A DNA stretch of 64,000 bases from Spirochaetales bacterium (lineage in GTDB: Bacteria > Spirochaetota > Spirochaetia > SZUA-6 > JAFGRV01), in the NCBI GenBank assembly GCA_016930085.1, contig JAFGHO010000125.1, forward strand, positions 1 through 64,000. The letters are read 5' to 3'. Below are positions 40,121 to 49,254 of this stretch, in pieces (the first letter of the stretch is position 1; each line of letters starts with the position of its first letter). The notes under the pieces were generated by a model. That model searched no databases. It was not told the DNA's origin and saw nothing but the letters and a program-made list of their open reading frames with translations. Position numbers and translations under genes: made by a program.

Positions 40121-41566
40121 TCACTTCAGAAATCTTTTCAACAGCCGTAATTTCCCTTTATAGGGCGGATACCGGATGGGATTATCGATCCCCAACGAGT
40201 TTTTCATGACCGATTTATAATGGGTAAAGGTATCGAACGAGGCCCTGCCACGGTACCGGCCCATTCCGCTCGTTCCCACGCCGCCGAAGGGAAGGAAGGG
40301 ATTGGCGAAAAAGACGAGGGTGTCATTGATGCACCCCCCGCCGAACGGAACCGTGCGAAGGATCTCCTCCTGCGTTTTTTTATCGTTTGAAAACAGATAC
40401 AACGCGAGAGGATGCGAATGACTATTGACGATATCGACCGCCTCATCGAGCCGGTCGTAGGAGACCACCGGCAGAACGGGCCCGAATATTTCCTCTTCCA
40501 TGATCGTCCCGTCGAGCGGACAGTTGCGGAGAATGGTCGGTTCGATAAAAAGATGTTCCCTGTCCGCCCGCCCCCCCGCAACGATCTCCCCCTGCCCCAG
40601 TAACGAGGAAAGCCGCATAAAATGCTTTTCATTGATGATCCGTGAATAATCGCTGCTTTTGAATCGGTCTTTTCCATAAAAACGGTCGAGATATGTTTTC
40701 ATCGCTCCAAGAAGCGCTTCCTCGATATCCTTATGAACCAGAAGGTAATCCGGACCGATGCATGTCTGGCCCGCGCTGTAGAATTTGCCCCACACGATAC
40801 GTTTTGCCGCGAGATCGGTATCCGCATCGCGGGCGACGATACAGGGATTCTTCCCGCCCAGCTCGAGCGTCAGCGGTGTGATATCCCGTGCCGCGGCACG
40901 CATGACGAGTTTCCCCACTTCAATGCCGCCCGTAAAAAAGATATAGTCGAACCGCTCGTCCAGCAGGGCCTGATTGACCTCCCTGCCGCCTTTGAACATA
41001 CTCACAAAATGGGGGGGGAAGACGTTCGATATGATTTCTTCCATGACATCACTCGTGTGACGGGAGTAATGCGCCGGTTTCAAGACGGCGCAGTTTCCCG
41101 CCGAAATCGCACCGATCAGGGGATTCACAAGAAGAATGAAAGGATAGTTCCACGTTGCGACAATCAACACGACGCCGTAGGGCTCCGGGAAGATATGACT
41201 CGATGAGGGAAAATGAAGAAGGGGGGTATGAACGTTCACGGGCTTCGCCCATTTTTTCAGCTTTTTTATATGCATGCCGATTTCATCGTAAAACAGACCG
41301 ATCTCCGACGAATAGGCCTCGAACCGCGGTTTCCCGAGATCCCGCCGCAGGGCACAGAAGATACTTTCTTCATTCTCCTTTACCGCCGCCCGCAGCCGCT
41401 TCAGCTGTTCCAGCCTGAAAGCGGTATCCTTTGTTTGATGGGTCGAAAAGAAATCACGCTGTTTTTTGATTGTTTCCCTGATACCGTAAGCCGGTGTCCG
41501 GCTATACTCCCGGGAACCGGGTCCCGTGCGGTTTTTATCCTCTTCTATAAAAGGTGACGGGTCCAT
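40121..41566 (-). CDS. NAD(P)-dependent aldehyde dehydrogenase (ALDH3-like)
   Basis: The enzyme has 481 residues from ATG 41566. The frame stays open to TTG 41602, but the upstream codons coincide with a consensus promoter, so ATG 41566 is preferred; it lies 7 nt after the -10 box and has no ribosome binding site. Motifs: VLIVATWNYPF, FFTGGIEVGK (nucleotide binding), LTLELGGKNP (general base Glu), GQTCIGPDY (nucleophile Cys, near residue 269 of this start), EIFGPVLPV and FLPFGGVGTSGMG. ALDH3-type enzymes oxidise medium- or long-chain aldehydes to acids. Confidence 0.92.
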   Translation of the reverse strand: MDPSPFIEEDKNRTGPGSREYSRTPAYGIRETIKKQRDFFSTHQTKDTAFRLEQLKRLRAAVKENEESIFCALRRDLGKPRFEAYSSEIGLFYDEIGMHIKKLKKWAKPVNVHTPLLHFPSSSHIFPEPYGVVLIVATWNYPFILLVNPLIGAISAGNCAVLKPAHYSRHTSDVMEEIISNVFPPHFVSMFKGGREVNQALLDERFDYIFFTGGIEVGKLVMRAAARDITPLTLELGGKNPCIVARDADTDLAAKRIVWGKFYSAGQTCIGPDYLLVHKDIEEALLGAMKTYLDRFYGKDRFKSSDYSRIINEKHFMRLSSLLGQGEIVAGGRADREHLFIEPTILRNCPLDGTIMEEEIFGPVLPVVSYDRLDEAVDIVNSHSHPLALYLFSNDKKTQEEILRTVPFGGGCINDTLVFFANPFLPFGGVGTSGMGRYRGRASFDTFTHYKSVMKNSLGIDNPIRYPPYKGKLRLLKRFLK

Positions 41567-41573
41567 TGATGTC

Positions 41574-41602
41574 ATTGTACGGGCATTATTAATCAATGTC
41601 AA
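41574..41602 (-). promoter_or_regulatory. Consensus promoter just upstream of the aldehyde dehydrogenase
   Basis: TTGACA (41602-41597), 17-bp spacer, TACAAT (41579-41574). ATG 41566 follows the -10 by 7 nt, so the mRNA may begin at the start codon. Confidence 0.65.
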
Positions 41603-41706
41603 GGAATAACTGTGAAAGGTATCCGGGCGTCTGTATTATCACAAGCTTTGGGGACAGGAATAATGTCGAAACAAATACAGAACGGCTGCCGTTTGGTGAT
41701 TCATCA

Positions 41707-42678
41707 TCAATAAAAAAAACGTATCGACGGCATCGTGATATATTCGACATCGGGATCTTTCATTGCATCGGTCCCGTATCTGTATGGCGTCCCGTTAAAA
41801 TAATCTTCGGGAATGATGAACGCCGTGGCTTTTAGTGCAGACGGACCTGAACCCCGTATCGGTATATCCATGATCATATAGATTTGAACTTCCTCTAGGC
41901 TGTCAAAACTGTCTTTTAAAAATTCGACATTCATATCCCAGATAATTCTCGAACTGGACTTTTCGGATTCAAAATACGCTATTGTATTATCATGATTCCA
42001 GAAAGCGACGGTATCCACGGGGGATATTCTTTTTTCTTCCTGTCCGGAAGACGAACACAACCGTAACTCCATATGCAATATGATGTTCCCGGCGTAATCG
42101 ACGGCGTCCGGGTCGGGTTTTCCCCATGTTGACCCGTCACCGGTCAAAGGATCTAGTAAAACCCTTGTGTCGGGAAACAGCAATTCCCCTTTGAAGGGCA
42201 TGATAATCATGCCGCCGGTGTTATCATAGCAATAGTCGCAGTCGATATCCATCTTGTCGAGACAGATCGTACAGACGGAGCGGTCACCGTGCGAATAGGT
42301 ATGATCGGAAATGACCGGTTGATATAAAAACAAGTGATCGGGGATAACGATGTTATCGATTCCGCTTCTATCGGAATAATAAGAGATGAATAACGCAGGA
42401 TCATCGATATCGTCTGTTCCGTCGTTATCGGTGTCTTTGGTGAAATGACACAACATTGAATCGGCATAGACAAAAAAAACGTCCGGCTTTATGGTTGGAA
42501 GAGCCGTCGCCGGTGCCGTGGTCGGTACCGGAGTGGGTATTTCGTCTTCAGGCGATTCCTTCTCATTATCGGAGAAAATATCGACCCTGGAACAGGCGGT
42601 AAAGAAAAAGAATGAGCAGGTAAAAATAATTAAAAACCCGGCGGCAGCCTGATATTTCAGATAAAATTTTCTTTCCAT
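41707..42678 (-). CDS. Lipoprotein of unknown function
   Basis: The 323-residue product has an N-terminus ending FFFTAC (Cys29), a lipobox. A Pro/Thr linker (PTPVPTTAPATALPT) tethers a roughly 270-residue domain with a calcium-loop-like DTDNDGTDDIDDP and two CxxC pairs (CTICLD, DCDYCYD) that may form disulfides or bind metal. I do not recognise the family. It is divergent from the 43055 gene across 376 bp. Confidence 0.7.
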   Translation of the reverse strand: MERKFYLKYQAAAGFLIIFTCSFFFFTACSRVDIFSDNEKESPEDEIPTPVPTTAPATALPTIKPDVFFVYADSMLCHFTKDTDNDGTDDIDDPALFISYYSDRSGIDNIVIPDHLFLYQPVISDHTYSHGDRSVCTICLDKMDIDCDYCYDNTGGMIIMPFKGELLFPDTRVLLDPLTGDGSTWGKPDPDAVDYAGNIILHMELRLCSSSGQEEKRISPVDTVAFWNHDNTIAYFESEKSSSRIIWDMNVEFLKDSFDSLEEVQIYMIMDIPIRGSGPSALKATAFIIPEDYFNGTPYRYGTDAMKDPDVEYITMPSIRFFY

Positions 42679-43054
42679 AATTGTATCCTCCCGTTATTTA
42701 TTATGACCCGGCAGAAATATTACAAAATATCAGCCGGACAACTAAATACAACGGGTCCATTTAACAATGAAAAGAGACGGAAGGTCAACATGAATTTCTT
42801 TTTCAAATCATCCTCGTTCATGAAAAACAATGTAAAATAACCGCCAATATACCCGCAACAATCATCACAATATTGTATCTCACAAAGCACACGGCTTGAA
42901 ACCCGGATTAAATTATATTAGTATTTTTCAAATTAGTTTTTAAACTGTCGTTTGGCAATTACTATTCAGTGTCATTGAATATCCTGGATTTATTTGACAT
43001 AATAAGCAGTATGTTTGTCTTCCCATTATAAAACAAAGTAATATTCGACGGGGT
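42679..43054. other. 376-bp divergent intergenic region
   Basis: AT-rich and non-coding. It includes TTGACA near 42995 without a well-spaced -10, and a 16-codon frame at 42790 that does not look like a gene. Nothing else recognisable. Confidence 0.4.
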
Positions 43055-43723
43055 ATGAATATGACAAAACCGAACTTTTTAGTTTATCTCTTTTTCTTCC
43101 TTGGATCATCACCTGTCTTTGCCGACGCGTCCGGTACCCTCATTACCGTCTTCTGGAATACGGTTGCCGAAAACGAAACCAAGTATTTCCATTCCGAACT
43201 CTCGACGCCCGAAGACTGGGAAATCCTGCGGTTGTCCATAAAGAACATCGACACGGGTTTGGACGCCCTCATCATGTCTGAAATAATCGGGGGTAAAAAC
43301 CGGCTGATTATCACAACGGGGTGCAGAAAGGAACTCTTCGGCCTGGCGGAAAAGATCGTGAGCATGGCCCCCTCTTTGAAACTGCTTTCACCCGTCGCCC
43401 TCTTTCCAAGGCTGACCGAATTCGAGCCCTTTACCGTCGACGGTATCGCGCTGTCTGTCGGCGACGTCGCCGTCCGTTTTGACGATCCCGAAGACGGTAT
43501 GTACGATCTGATCTATGTCCTGCCTGAGGAACACATCGCAAAGGTGACATACGATGAAACCGACGAGTATTATACGGCATACATGAACGTATTGTATCTT
43601 ATGACCATGCAGGTTCTCGGTGAACGGCTAATGGCGGAAAAAATAAACGGCATTGACATGTTTCGAGTCAACGTCTTCATGCCGGGTATTCCCCTGTCGA
43701 AATTATGCGAACGGATAAAGTGA
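43055..43723 (+). CDS. Exported protein of unknown function
   Basis: The 222-residue product has a signal peptide (1-24, ending PVFA). The mature part alternates helices and strands (LITVFWNTVAENETKYFHSEL, LFGLAEKIVSMAPSLKLLSPVALFP, YDLIYVLPEEHIAKVTYDETDE). No family is recognised and no catalytic motif seen. The repeated 'SMAPSLKLLSPVALF' could be an oligomerisation helix. A small gene follows after 13 bp, suggesting an operon. Confidence 0.68.
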   Translation: MNMTKPNFLVYLFFFLGSSPVFADASGTLITVFWNTVAENETKYFHSELSTPEDWEILRLSIKNIDTGLDALIMSEIIGGKNRLIITTGCRKELFGLAEKIVSMAPSLKLLSPVALFPRLTEFEPFTVDGIALSVGDVAVRFDDPEDGMYDLIYVLPEEHIAKVTYDETDEYYTAYMNVLYLMTMQVLGERLMAEKINGIDMFRVNVFMPGIPLSKLCERIK

Positions 43724-43736
43724 CCGTTGAGCAGGC

Positions 43737-44009
43737 ATGAATCAGGTCCTCCTTTACGATGCCATTCACGCATCGAATAAAGCCGGTATCGAAAACGACG
43801 AACGCTACCGCTCCGAATCCGCCCACGCCACCTTCTGCAGGTTCACCTCGCCCCTGCGCGATCCGGCGGGGCTGCTCCGTTACATAGAGAAGCACCGGTC
43901 GTATGCCCTGGGAACGGAAACGGTTGCGGTAATTGAACTGGTCGAACACGACTGGTACAACAGATCATCGGCGAAAAGGATAATAAAACAGTATGTTCTA
44001 GTGGGATGA
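43737..44009 (+). CDS. Small protein of unknown function
   Basis: A 90-residue soluble protein starting 13 bp after the preceding stop, with GAGCAGG upstream. It is polar, with a mixed pattern (LLYDAIHASNKAGIENDERYRSES, LLRYIEKHRSYALGTETVAVIELVEHDW). It has no recognised domain. The close spacing and ribosome binding site support it as a real co-transcribed gene, but short length and lack of family leave doubt. Confidence 0.5.
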   Translation: MNQVLLYDAIHASNKAGIENDERYRSESAHATFCRFTSPLRDPAGLLRYIEKHRSYALGTETVAVIELVEHDWYNRSSAKRIIKQYVLVG

Positions 44010-44088
44010 AATGCTGCAATGCATCATTATCGTAAAAATGAACATTCCATACAATTATCGTTGTTCAATATATCGAGAGGCGGCCCCT

Positions 44089-45756
44089 TCACCCTCCGGC
44101 ATCCCCGTCTTCGTTCCCCCCGGCAATCACGCCCCTCACCGGTTCGTCGATCTGCGGATACCCTTCGGCGCCCAGACTGGTCAGAATAAGCCGGAGTGTG
44201 TTGAGGGCGGACTTCCCTTCTATATCGAGTCTCCTGCCGCCGAAATAAACGGCATTGAAGATCCGGTACGCGTCGCGCTCTTCGATCCGGAGTTTCGCGA
44301 CATGGTTTCTGATCCCGTGATCCGACTGTAAAATAATGACGCAGCCGGGATTGCGGCGGATAAGCGAGGTCACCACAAGCCGGAGGCGTCTCGAAACGAA
44401 CTGGTGCTGGCCTGCATAATAGTCCTTGACCGACCAGGTGCGCCGCCCCTCGTGCAGAATGGTGCCGTCTGCCTTGAAGAGGAACGGCACATGGGGGCAG
44501 CAGATATATGAAAAAACAACGGTTTTCTCCGCAAAATCCGGATTCGAGGGTTCCTGAAAAAAATCGAATATGCCCAGGACGTTGCTCACCCACGGTTTCC
44601 AATCCTCATGCAGCGTCCGGTATCCTTCCGAGGCAAAGACCTCCTCCGTTGTCAGAAGCGGCAAGGCTTCGTGTTCCGTTATATCCTCATCGCCCGGCGT
44701 TTCCATTATGTTGAAAATCGATAGAATCGATTTGTCCGCCGCGATATCCTCCACCGTTGAGCCGTTCTCCGTCATGTACCGGACTTTTTCCAGGATCTCC
44801 GGCTCCCTGAGACTCATAATCGAATTGAAATAGCCGTTACTGGTCGATACCTGATACAATGCATACCCCAGCGATCGAAACGCCTCATACAGCGCAGAGG
44901 TTTCTCCGTTCAGCGTCCGGGCCTCCTTATCCGTCATTTTCTCCGTTGCCACATAATCCAGGTTCACCAGATCCGCCATGCACTTGGGTGTCGAGAGGGA
45001 ATTGCTGTAGCTGGAATCGGAGATAGAAAAGCCAATGTCAAGAAGAAACCGCCTGAAGGCCTCTTCACTCTCGTCATAATACTTCCCGAATACCGTAAAG
45101 TCCGCGTATTCATCCATGATAAACAGGTATATATCCGTCTTCCCTTCTTTTTTCTCCGTCACCGAAACCATCTGAGGATCATCGGTTACCCGGCGCGTGA
45201 TATCTCCCCGATCCTGTGAAGAGGAACGTGAAACATTCGGTTCACCCATGATCCGGACGATCGAAGGGACAATACCGATGGTGGCAGACAAAAGCAGAAA
45301 GCCGAGGGTTGCCATGAAGATCAGCGCGATCTTTGACTGTATGTTCTTTTTCTCGACCGCCCTGATGAGAAAGAAACATCCTGTCAGGAGAATCACACTC
45401 AATACGATACCCCCCGCAATCGTGTCGATAGACGGCAGTACGGCCCCGGAGAGGGACTTCAACGTGCTGAAATTCAGGAAGACCGCCATCAAAGCGGCGC
45501 TCCACAACCCGGCTGAGGCCGGTTTTCGCAGAATGAGGGTGAGTATCGCAAGCAGTCCCAGACCGCAGGCGGCGGAAATCGTCAGGGGAGGTATAATGAG
45601 GGCAAACGGCATTTCATCGGTATTGTTCGTATACAGCAGATACATCGGCAGAACACAGACAAAGAGGGTAAGCAGGAGGGGGACGAATATCCGGCGGGGA
45701 AGTTTTTTCCATTCAAGCGGGTATTTTTCTCTGTACGCACGGCTGAATATCTGCAT
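44089..45756 (-). CDS. Membrane sulfatase-like (alkaline phosphatase superfamily) protein
   Basis: The 555-residue product has four N-terminal transmembrane helices (about 24-150). A large extracytoplasmic domain follows, with IYLFIMDEYAD at about 215 (metal/nucleophile region of the sulfatase/phosphotransferase fold) and IILQSDHGIRNH (metal-binding DHG) near 490. The layout resembles LtaS- or EptA-type envelope phosphotransferases, but the canonical nucleophile Thr/Ser is not obvious, so activity is uncertain. It is preceded by an MGH1-like glycosidase gene (11-bp gap), pointing to envelope glycan or osmolyte metabolism. Confidence 0.8.
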   Translation of the reverse strand: MQIFSRAYREKYPLEWKKLPRRIFVPLLLTLFVCVLPMYLLYTNNTDEMPFALIIPPLTISAACGLGLLAILTLILRKPASAGLWSAALMAVFLNFSTLKSLSGAVLPSIDTIAGGIVLSVILLTGCFFLIRAVEKKNIQSKIALIFMATLGFLLLSATIGIVPSIVRIMGEPNVSRSSSQDRGDITRRVTDDPQMVSVTEKKEGKTDIYLFIMDEYADFTVFGKYYDESEEAFRRFLLDIGFSISDSSYSNSLSTPKCMADLVNLDYVATEKMTDKEARTLNGETSALYEAFRSLGYALYQVSTSNGYFNSIMSLREPEILEKVRYMTENGSTVEDIAADKSILSIFNIMETPGDEDITEHEALPLLTTEEVFASEGYRTLHEDWKPWVSNVLGIFDFFQEPSNPDFAEKTVVFSYICCPHVPFLFKADGTILHEGRRTWSVKDYYAGQHQFVSRRLRLVVTSLIRRNPGCVIILQSDHGIRNHVAKLRIEERDAYRIFNAVYFGGRRLDIEGKSALNTLRLILTSLGAEGYPQIDEPVRGVIAGGNEDGDAGG

Positions 45757-45767
45757 CAGGTTTCTCT

Positions 45768-47198
45768 TTAAAGCTTATCGATGAGGATGGAGCACTTGCC
45801 CGAGGGGATGGGAAGCGTCCGCTTTTTCGACCCGAGAATGTTGATCGTAAAATAGTAGAGTTTTTCCGATTCAAGCCTGATTTCCCAGCCGCGTCCGCTC
45901 TGATTCGAGATGATCTTGATCATATTCCGTTTCAGGGAAAGGTCCTCCATACCCATGGCCTCGAGGGTCGGGACGATCCAGTCGATCGTTTTTCTTGGAA
46001 GGGAAATATAAAACCCGATCACGTTTTCGATCATGAGCGCGACCGTACACAAACCGGCGTACGGAAGAAAAAGTTTGCGAGGAAACTCGTTTTTCTTTGT
46101 CCATTTCGAGGGCCCGGCCCCCACCGGAACATACGCTTCCCACAGCGAACCCTCGCTCCCGTCTTCCGGGTTGAGGCAGTCGAGCAGAAAATAACTATGC
46201 CTGAGGGATACCTGCCGCGCCAGATCGAAACGGCCGTATTTTTCGAGCCCCTTGACGATCATGAAGGTAAAATGGGTAAAAACCGATCCCCGGTACCCCA
46301 TGCCGTGTTTGTTGAAATGCCGCTCTTTCGCGGCGAGTGAGGGAAAAGGATTATCGAGTCCGAATTCGTTCGGATTGGAAAGATGGGAAATAATACGTTC
46401 GCTTTTTACCTTGTTGGGAATTTCCGCGAAAAGCGGCCAGAAGGAAGCGATCGTTTTCACCTTGAGCTGGCGTTCCTTTTTGTCGAGGTCGTAGTAATAC
46501 GCGTCGGTCTCGTTCCACATAAGGTTGTTGATCCGTGTTTTCAGGGAGAAATATTTTTTCTTGAAGCGGTAGCTTCGTTCCTTGTCGTTCATTATCTCAC
46601 CCAGGGCGGACATATAGAGGGCATTGATCGCCTGCTGCACATTGAAATCGATCGGGTACATCATCTCTTCACGCGGCGAGTTTTCCATGGTCGTGGCGGC
46701 CAACGGCACGGAATAAAGGCCGTTATCCTGCCTGAATGTCTTCTCGAGCCAGTTGTAATACTTTTCGAGGACCGGCATGATTTCTTTCACACGTTTCTTG
46801 AAACCGAGTTTGTGGTAAATATTGAACTCCGCCCAGGAAAAAAGCGGGGGGAGAACGCATTCGGGATTATTTTTCGAAAACACCGGTTGGCCGTTTTTTT
46901 CACTGTAGATGCCGCGTATCGCCCCCGAAGGTTCCTGTTTTGTATAAAAATTATCCAAAAGCGGGGTGACAGGGAAAATCTTGTTGCTGTACACCAGAAA
47001 AAAACTGGAAAAAATCGCCTCAAACTGATTTATCGTATCGTTGTGGGGATAATTGAAATATTTTGTATGCAATCCGTTATGGGAATTACCGTTTTTCCAG
47101 GACCCCTTTATCCAGGTCCACGTCTTGTCATAAAGGTCTACCAGATCCTGATCGTAAAACTTGATCTTCGGGAACACCTTTCCAGTTGTCTTTGCCAC
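45768..47198 (-). CDS. MGH1-like/GH63-type (alpha/alpha)6 glycosidase
   Basis: The start chosen is GTG 47198, 5 nt after AAGGAG; GTG 47204 overlaps that site. The 476-residue product is soluble. Its pattern (FSWAEFNIYHKLG, LYSVPLAATTMENSPREEMMYPIDFNVQQAINALYMSALGE, MWNETDAYYYDLDKK, NKHGMGYRGSVFTHFTFMIVKGLE, GSEGSLWEAYVPVGAGP) matches the barrel of GH63/GH37 and mannosylglycerate-hydrolase-like proteins. D-containing MYPIDFN and E-containing LWEAY are candidate catalytic sites. It would hydrolyse an alpha-linked glycoside such as mannosylglycerate or trehalose. It forms an operon with the sulfatase-like gene. Confidence 0.75.
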   Translation of the reverse strand: MAKTTGKVFPKIKFYDQDLVDLYDKTWTWIKGSWKNGNSHNGLHTKYFNYPHNDTINQFEAIFSSFFLVYSNKIFPVTPLLDNFYTKQEPSGAIRGIYSEKNGQPVFSKNNPECVLPPLFSWAEFNIYHKLGFKKRVKEIMPVLEKYYNWLEKTFRQDNGLYSVPLAATTMENSPREEMMYPIDFNVQQAINALYMSALGEIMNDKERSYRFKKKYFSLKTRINNLMWNETDAYYYDLDKKERQLKVKTIASFWPLFAEIPNKVKSERIISHLSNPNEFGLDNPFPSLAAKERHFNKHGMGYRGSVFTHFTFMIVKGLEKYGRFDLARQVSLRHSYFLLDCLNPEDGSEGSLWEAYVPVGAGPSKWTKKNEFPRKLFLPYAGLCTVALMIENVIGFYISLPRKTIDWIVPTLEAMGMEDLSLKRNMIKIISNQSGRGWEIRLESEKLYYFTINILGSKKRTLPIPSGKCSILIDKL

Positions 47199-47313
47199 TA
47201 TCACTCCTTCAAATAAGACCGACCGCCGGCCTTATATCCGTCTTAAACCGTTATAATATCTAAAGTTAAACGGGATGCACTACAGCGTTTCCACACGACT
47301 ATCGAACAAACCG

Positions 47314-48414
47314 TTATTGTATCATTTGTTCGGGATCAGTCAACTGTTTTTTTATTTCTCCCATTATCCTATTATATACCTGCTGTATCGGGACACCCTT
47401 TCCCCTGCTTATCTCGAGCAGATCGTCAAACTCGGGCATCTGCTTTATCAGGGTCCGTCCTTTGTATCCCTCTTTGACACGTATCGTTCCGAACGGCGTC
47501 TCAATTTTCCGGATTTTCCGGTATACCATGAACCGCTTTGCCCGGTAAAAACGAATCCCGAAGGTCGATGTCCCGGTCAAAAGGAGGTCTGCAATCCTTT
47601 CAATATCTTCGGGTTTTGTCAACACCTGAACGAAAAAACCGGTCCGTCCTTTCTTCATGCCGGCCGGCACCACAAAATAATCCAGGGCGCCCGCTGAAAG
47701 CACCGCTTGCATCGCTTCCGCCAGTACCTCCGGCGTACTGTCATCGATATTCATCTCGCAAACGAAAACCTCATCGGTATCATATCCGTTTCCACATCCT
47801 GAAATTCCTTCTCCCCGAATAAGCCTGACACACGGCTTCACGCCTTTTACCGTTATCTCCCTCACTTCACGAATCCTCATCCCGTACGACACGGTAAAGG
47901 GATAGAAATAATGAAGGAGTATTCGGGCGAGTGGCGGCGGGACCGATTCCGCCGCGGCATCAAGGCGAATCTTTTTGTTTTTGAAAAGGTGCATCGTGGC
48001 GGTCGGGGAGGTCATGCCGATTCCCGGTACCGTTGATACGATCTCCGTTTTCTCCTTTATCTTTTGAAGAAGAACGATAATCGAAAGTAAAAGAAAATGA
48101 TCCGCAGCCTCGATGTCACCCGTTTCCCCGCTCAAGACGATTTTCCCAAAAACGGATGCGTATGCCCCGGTGCAGGCAAGGGCGTCTTCATGCGATATTG
48201 GTGGATATTTTCCGAAAACCTCCTCTATCCGCTTCCGATCGAGTGGCCGGTCCGTGGTCTTTGTTCCAAACAACGAGCTTATACCATTGAGGTAGGGAAC
48301 ATGACATCCCTCTAGACTTTCCCTCAGAAAAACGCTCCCCTTTTCTTCCAGACAGAGAAGACATTGAAGAAGAAGGACGCTATTCAATCCCGCGGTCATA
48401 TCGATGAGCCACAC
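47314..48414 (-). CDS. larC: LarC-like nickel-insertion protein, divergent N-terminus
   Basis: The 366-residue product starts at GTG 48414 with AAAGGA 8 nt upstream, inside the larB end. LarC inserts nickel into the pyridinium bis-thioacid cofactor (NPN) using CTP. The C-terminal half matches well (VCEMNIDDSTPEVLAEAMQAVLSAGALDYFVVPAGMKKGRTGFFVQVLTKPEDIE, GIRFYRAKR). The N-terminus reads WLIDMTAGLNSVLLLQ where family members have D.faGiSGDM, so the SGD loop is lost. The His-rich segment found in many LarC proteins is absent. Function may be altered. Confidence 0.85.
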   Translation of the reverse strand: MWLIDMTAGLNSVLLLQCLLCLEEKGSVFLRESLEGCHVPYLNGISSLFGTKTTDRPLDRKRIEEVFGKYPPISHEDALACTGAYASVFGKIVLSGETGDIEAADHFLLLSIIVLLQKIKEKTEIVSTVPGIGMTSPTATMHLFKNKKIRLDAAAESVPPPLARILLHYFYPFTVSYGMRIREVREITVKGVKPCVRLIRGEGISGCGNGYDTDEVFVCEMNIDDSTPEVLAEAMQAVLSAGALDYFVVPAGMKKGRTGFFVQVLTKPEDIERIADLLLTGTSTFGIRFYRAKRFMVYRKIRKIETPFGTIRVKEGYKGRTLIKQMPEFDDLLEISRGKGVPIQQVYNRIMGEIKKQLTDPEQMIQ

Positions 48415-48416
48415 CG

Positions 48417-49160
48417 TTATTTTCCTTTATTAATCATTGAAGCAATAAAGCCCGCTCCAAACCCGTTATCGATATTTACCACCGCAACACCCGGCGCACA
48501 GGAATTGAGCATGGTCAGCATTGCGGCGTACCCCCCGCTTCCCGTTCCATACCCGACGGACGTCGGCACGGCGATTACCGGGCCGCCGGTAAGTCCCGCG
48601 ATCACTCCCGGTAGGGCCCCGTCCATTCCGGCTACGGCGACAATCACCCTGCTTTTTCTGAGGTCATCGAGTTTTGAAAAAAGACGGTGAATCCCCGCGA
48701 CGCCGATATCCCAATGGGTGGTGACCGCGGACCCCATGACGCGGGCCGTTACGGCAGCCTCTTCGGCGATGGGGATATCGGATGTCCCGGCGGAAACGAC
48801 ACTTACCAGTCCGCTTCCTTCACCGATGTTGCCGATCGTGATCACGCCGCTTCGCTCGTAGAATGTCACATGATCGAAGCTTTTATCCAGAAGACGGTAG
48901 ACACTCTCACGGGCGCGGGTCAGAAGGATGATTCTGTTGCCCGGCTTCAGAACCCCGACAATATCGCAAATATCCCTGTCTGTTTTATTCAGGCAATAAA
49001 CGACTTCCGGGTAACCGGTTCTCCCGGAACGGGCAAGATCCACTTCGGCGAAACCAAGGTGACCGCTCATCAAACCGACGAGCCGCCCGTATCCCTCTTC
49101 AGGAAGGATTTCGCCTTCCTTTATTTTCAGCAAAATATCGATAATGTGGTCTTTTCCCAT
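48417..49160 (-). CDS. larB: LarB, NPN cofactor biosynthesis carboxylase
   Basis: A 247-residue protein matching LarB: YPEVVYCLNKT, VVSAGTSDIPIAEEAAVTARVMGS, DIGVAGIHRL, VIVAVAGMDGALPGVIAGLTGGPVIAVPTSVGYG and the C-terminal NSCAPGVAVVNIDNGFGAGF. LarB carboxylates and hydrolyses nicotinic acid adenine dinucleotide, the first step to the nickel-pincer cofactor. It is 2 bp upstream of larC. LarE, the sulfur-transfer enzyme needed next, is not in the window; nor is the racemase LarA, so these may lie elsewhere. Confidence 0.93.
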   Translation of the reverse strand: MGKDHIIDILLKIKEGEILPEEGYGRLVGLMSGHLGFAEVDLARSGRTGYPEVVYCLNKTDRDICDIVGVLKPGNRIILLTRARESVYRLLDKSFDHVTFYERSGVITIGNIGEGSGLVSVVSAGTSDIPIAEEAAVTARVMGSAVTTHWDIGVAGIHRLFSKLDDLRKSRVIVAVAGMDGALPGVIAGLTGGPVIAVPTSVGYGTGSGGYAAMLTMLNSCAPGVAVVNIDNGFGAGFIASMINKGK

Positions 49161-49254
49161 TCCGAAAGCAAATCCTTTTTCGCTCTTCTCGACTTCCTCT
49201 GATTTTTCCGCTTCCTATAAGATAACGGAGATTTGCTGATAAGTCAAATTTTTT

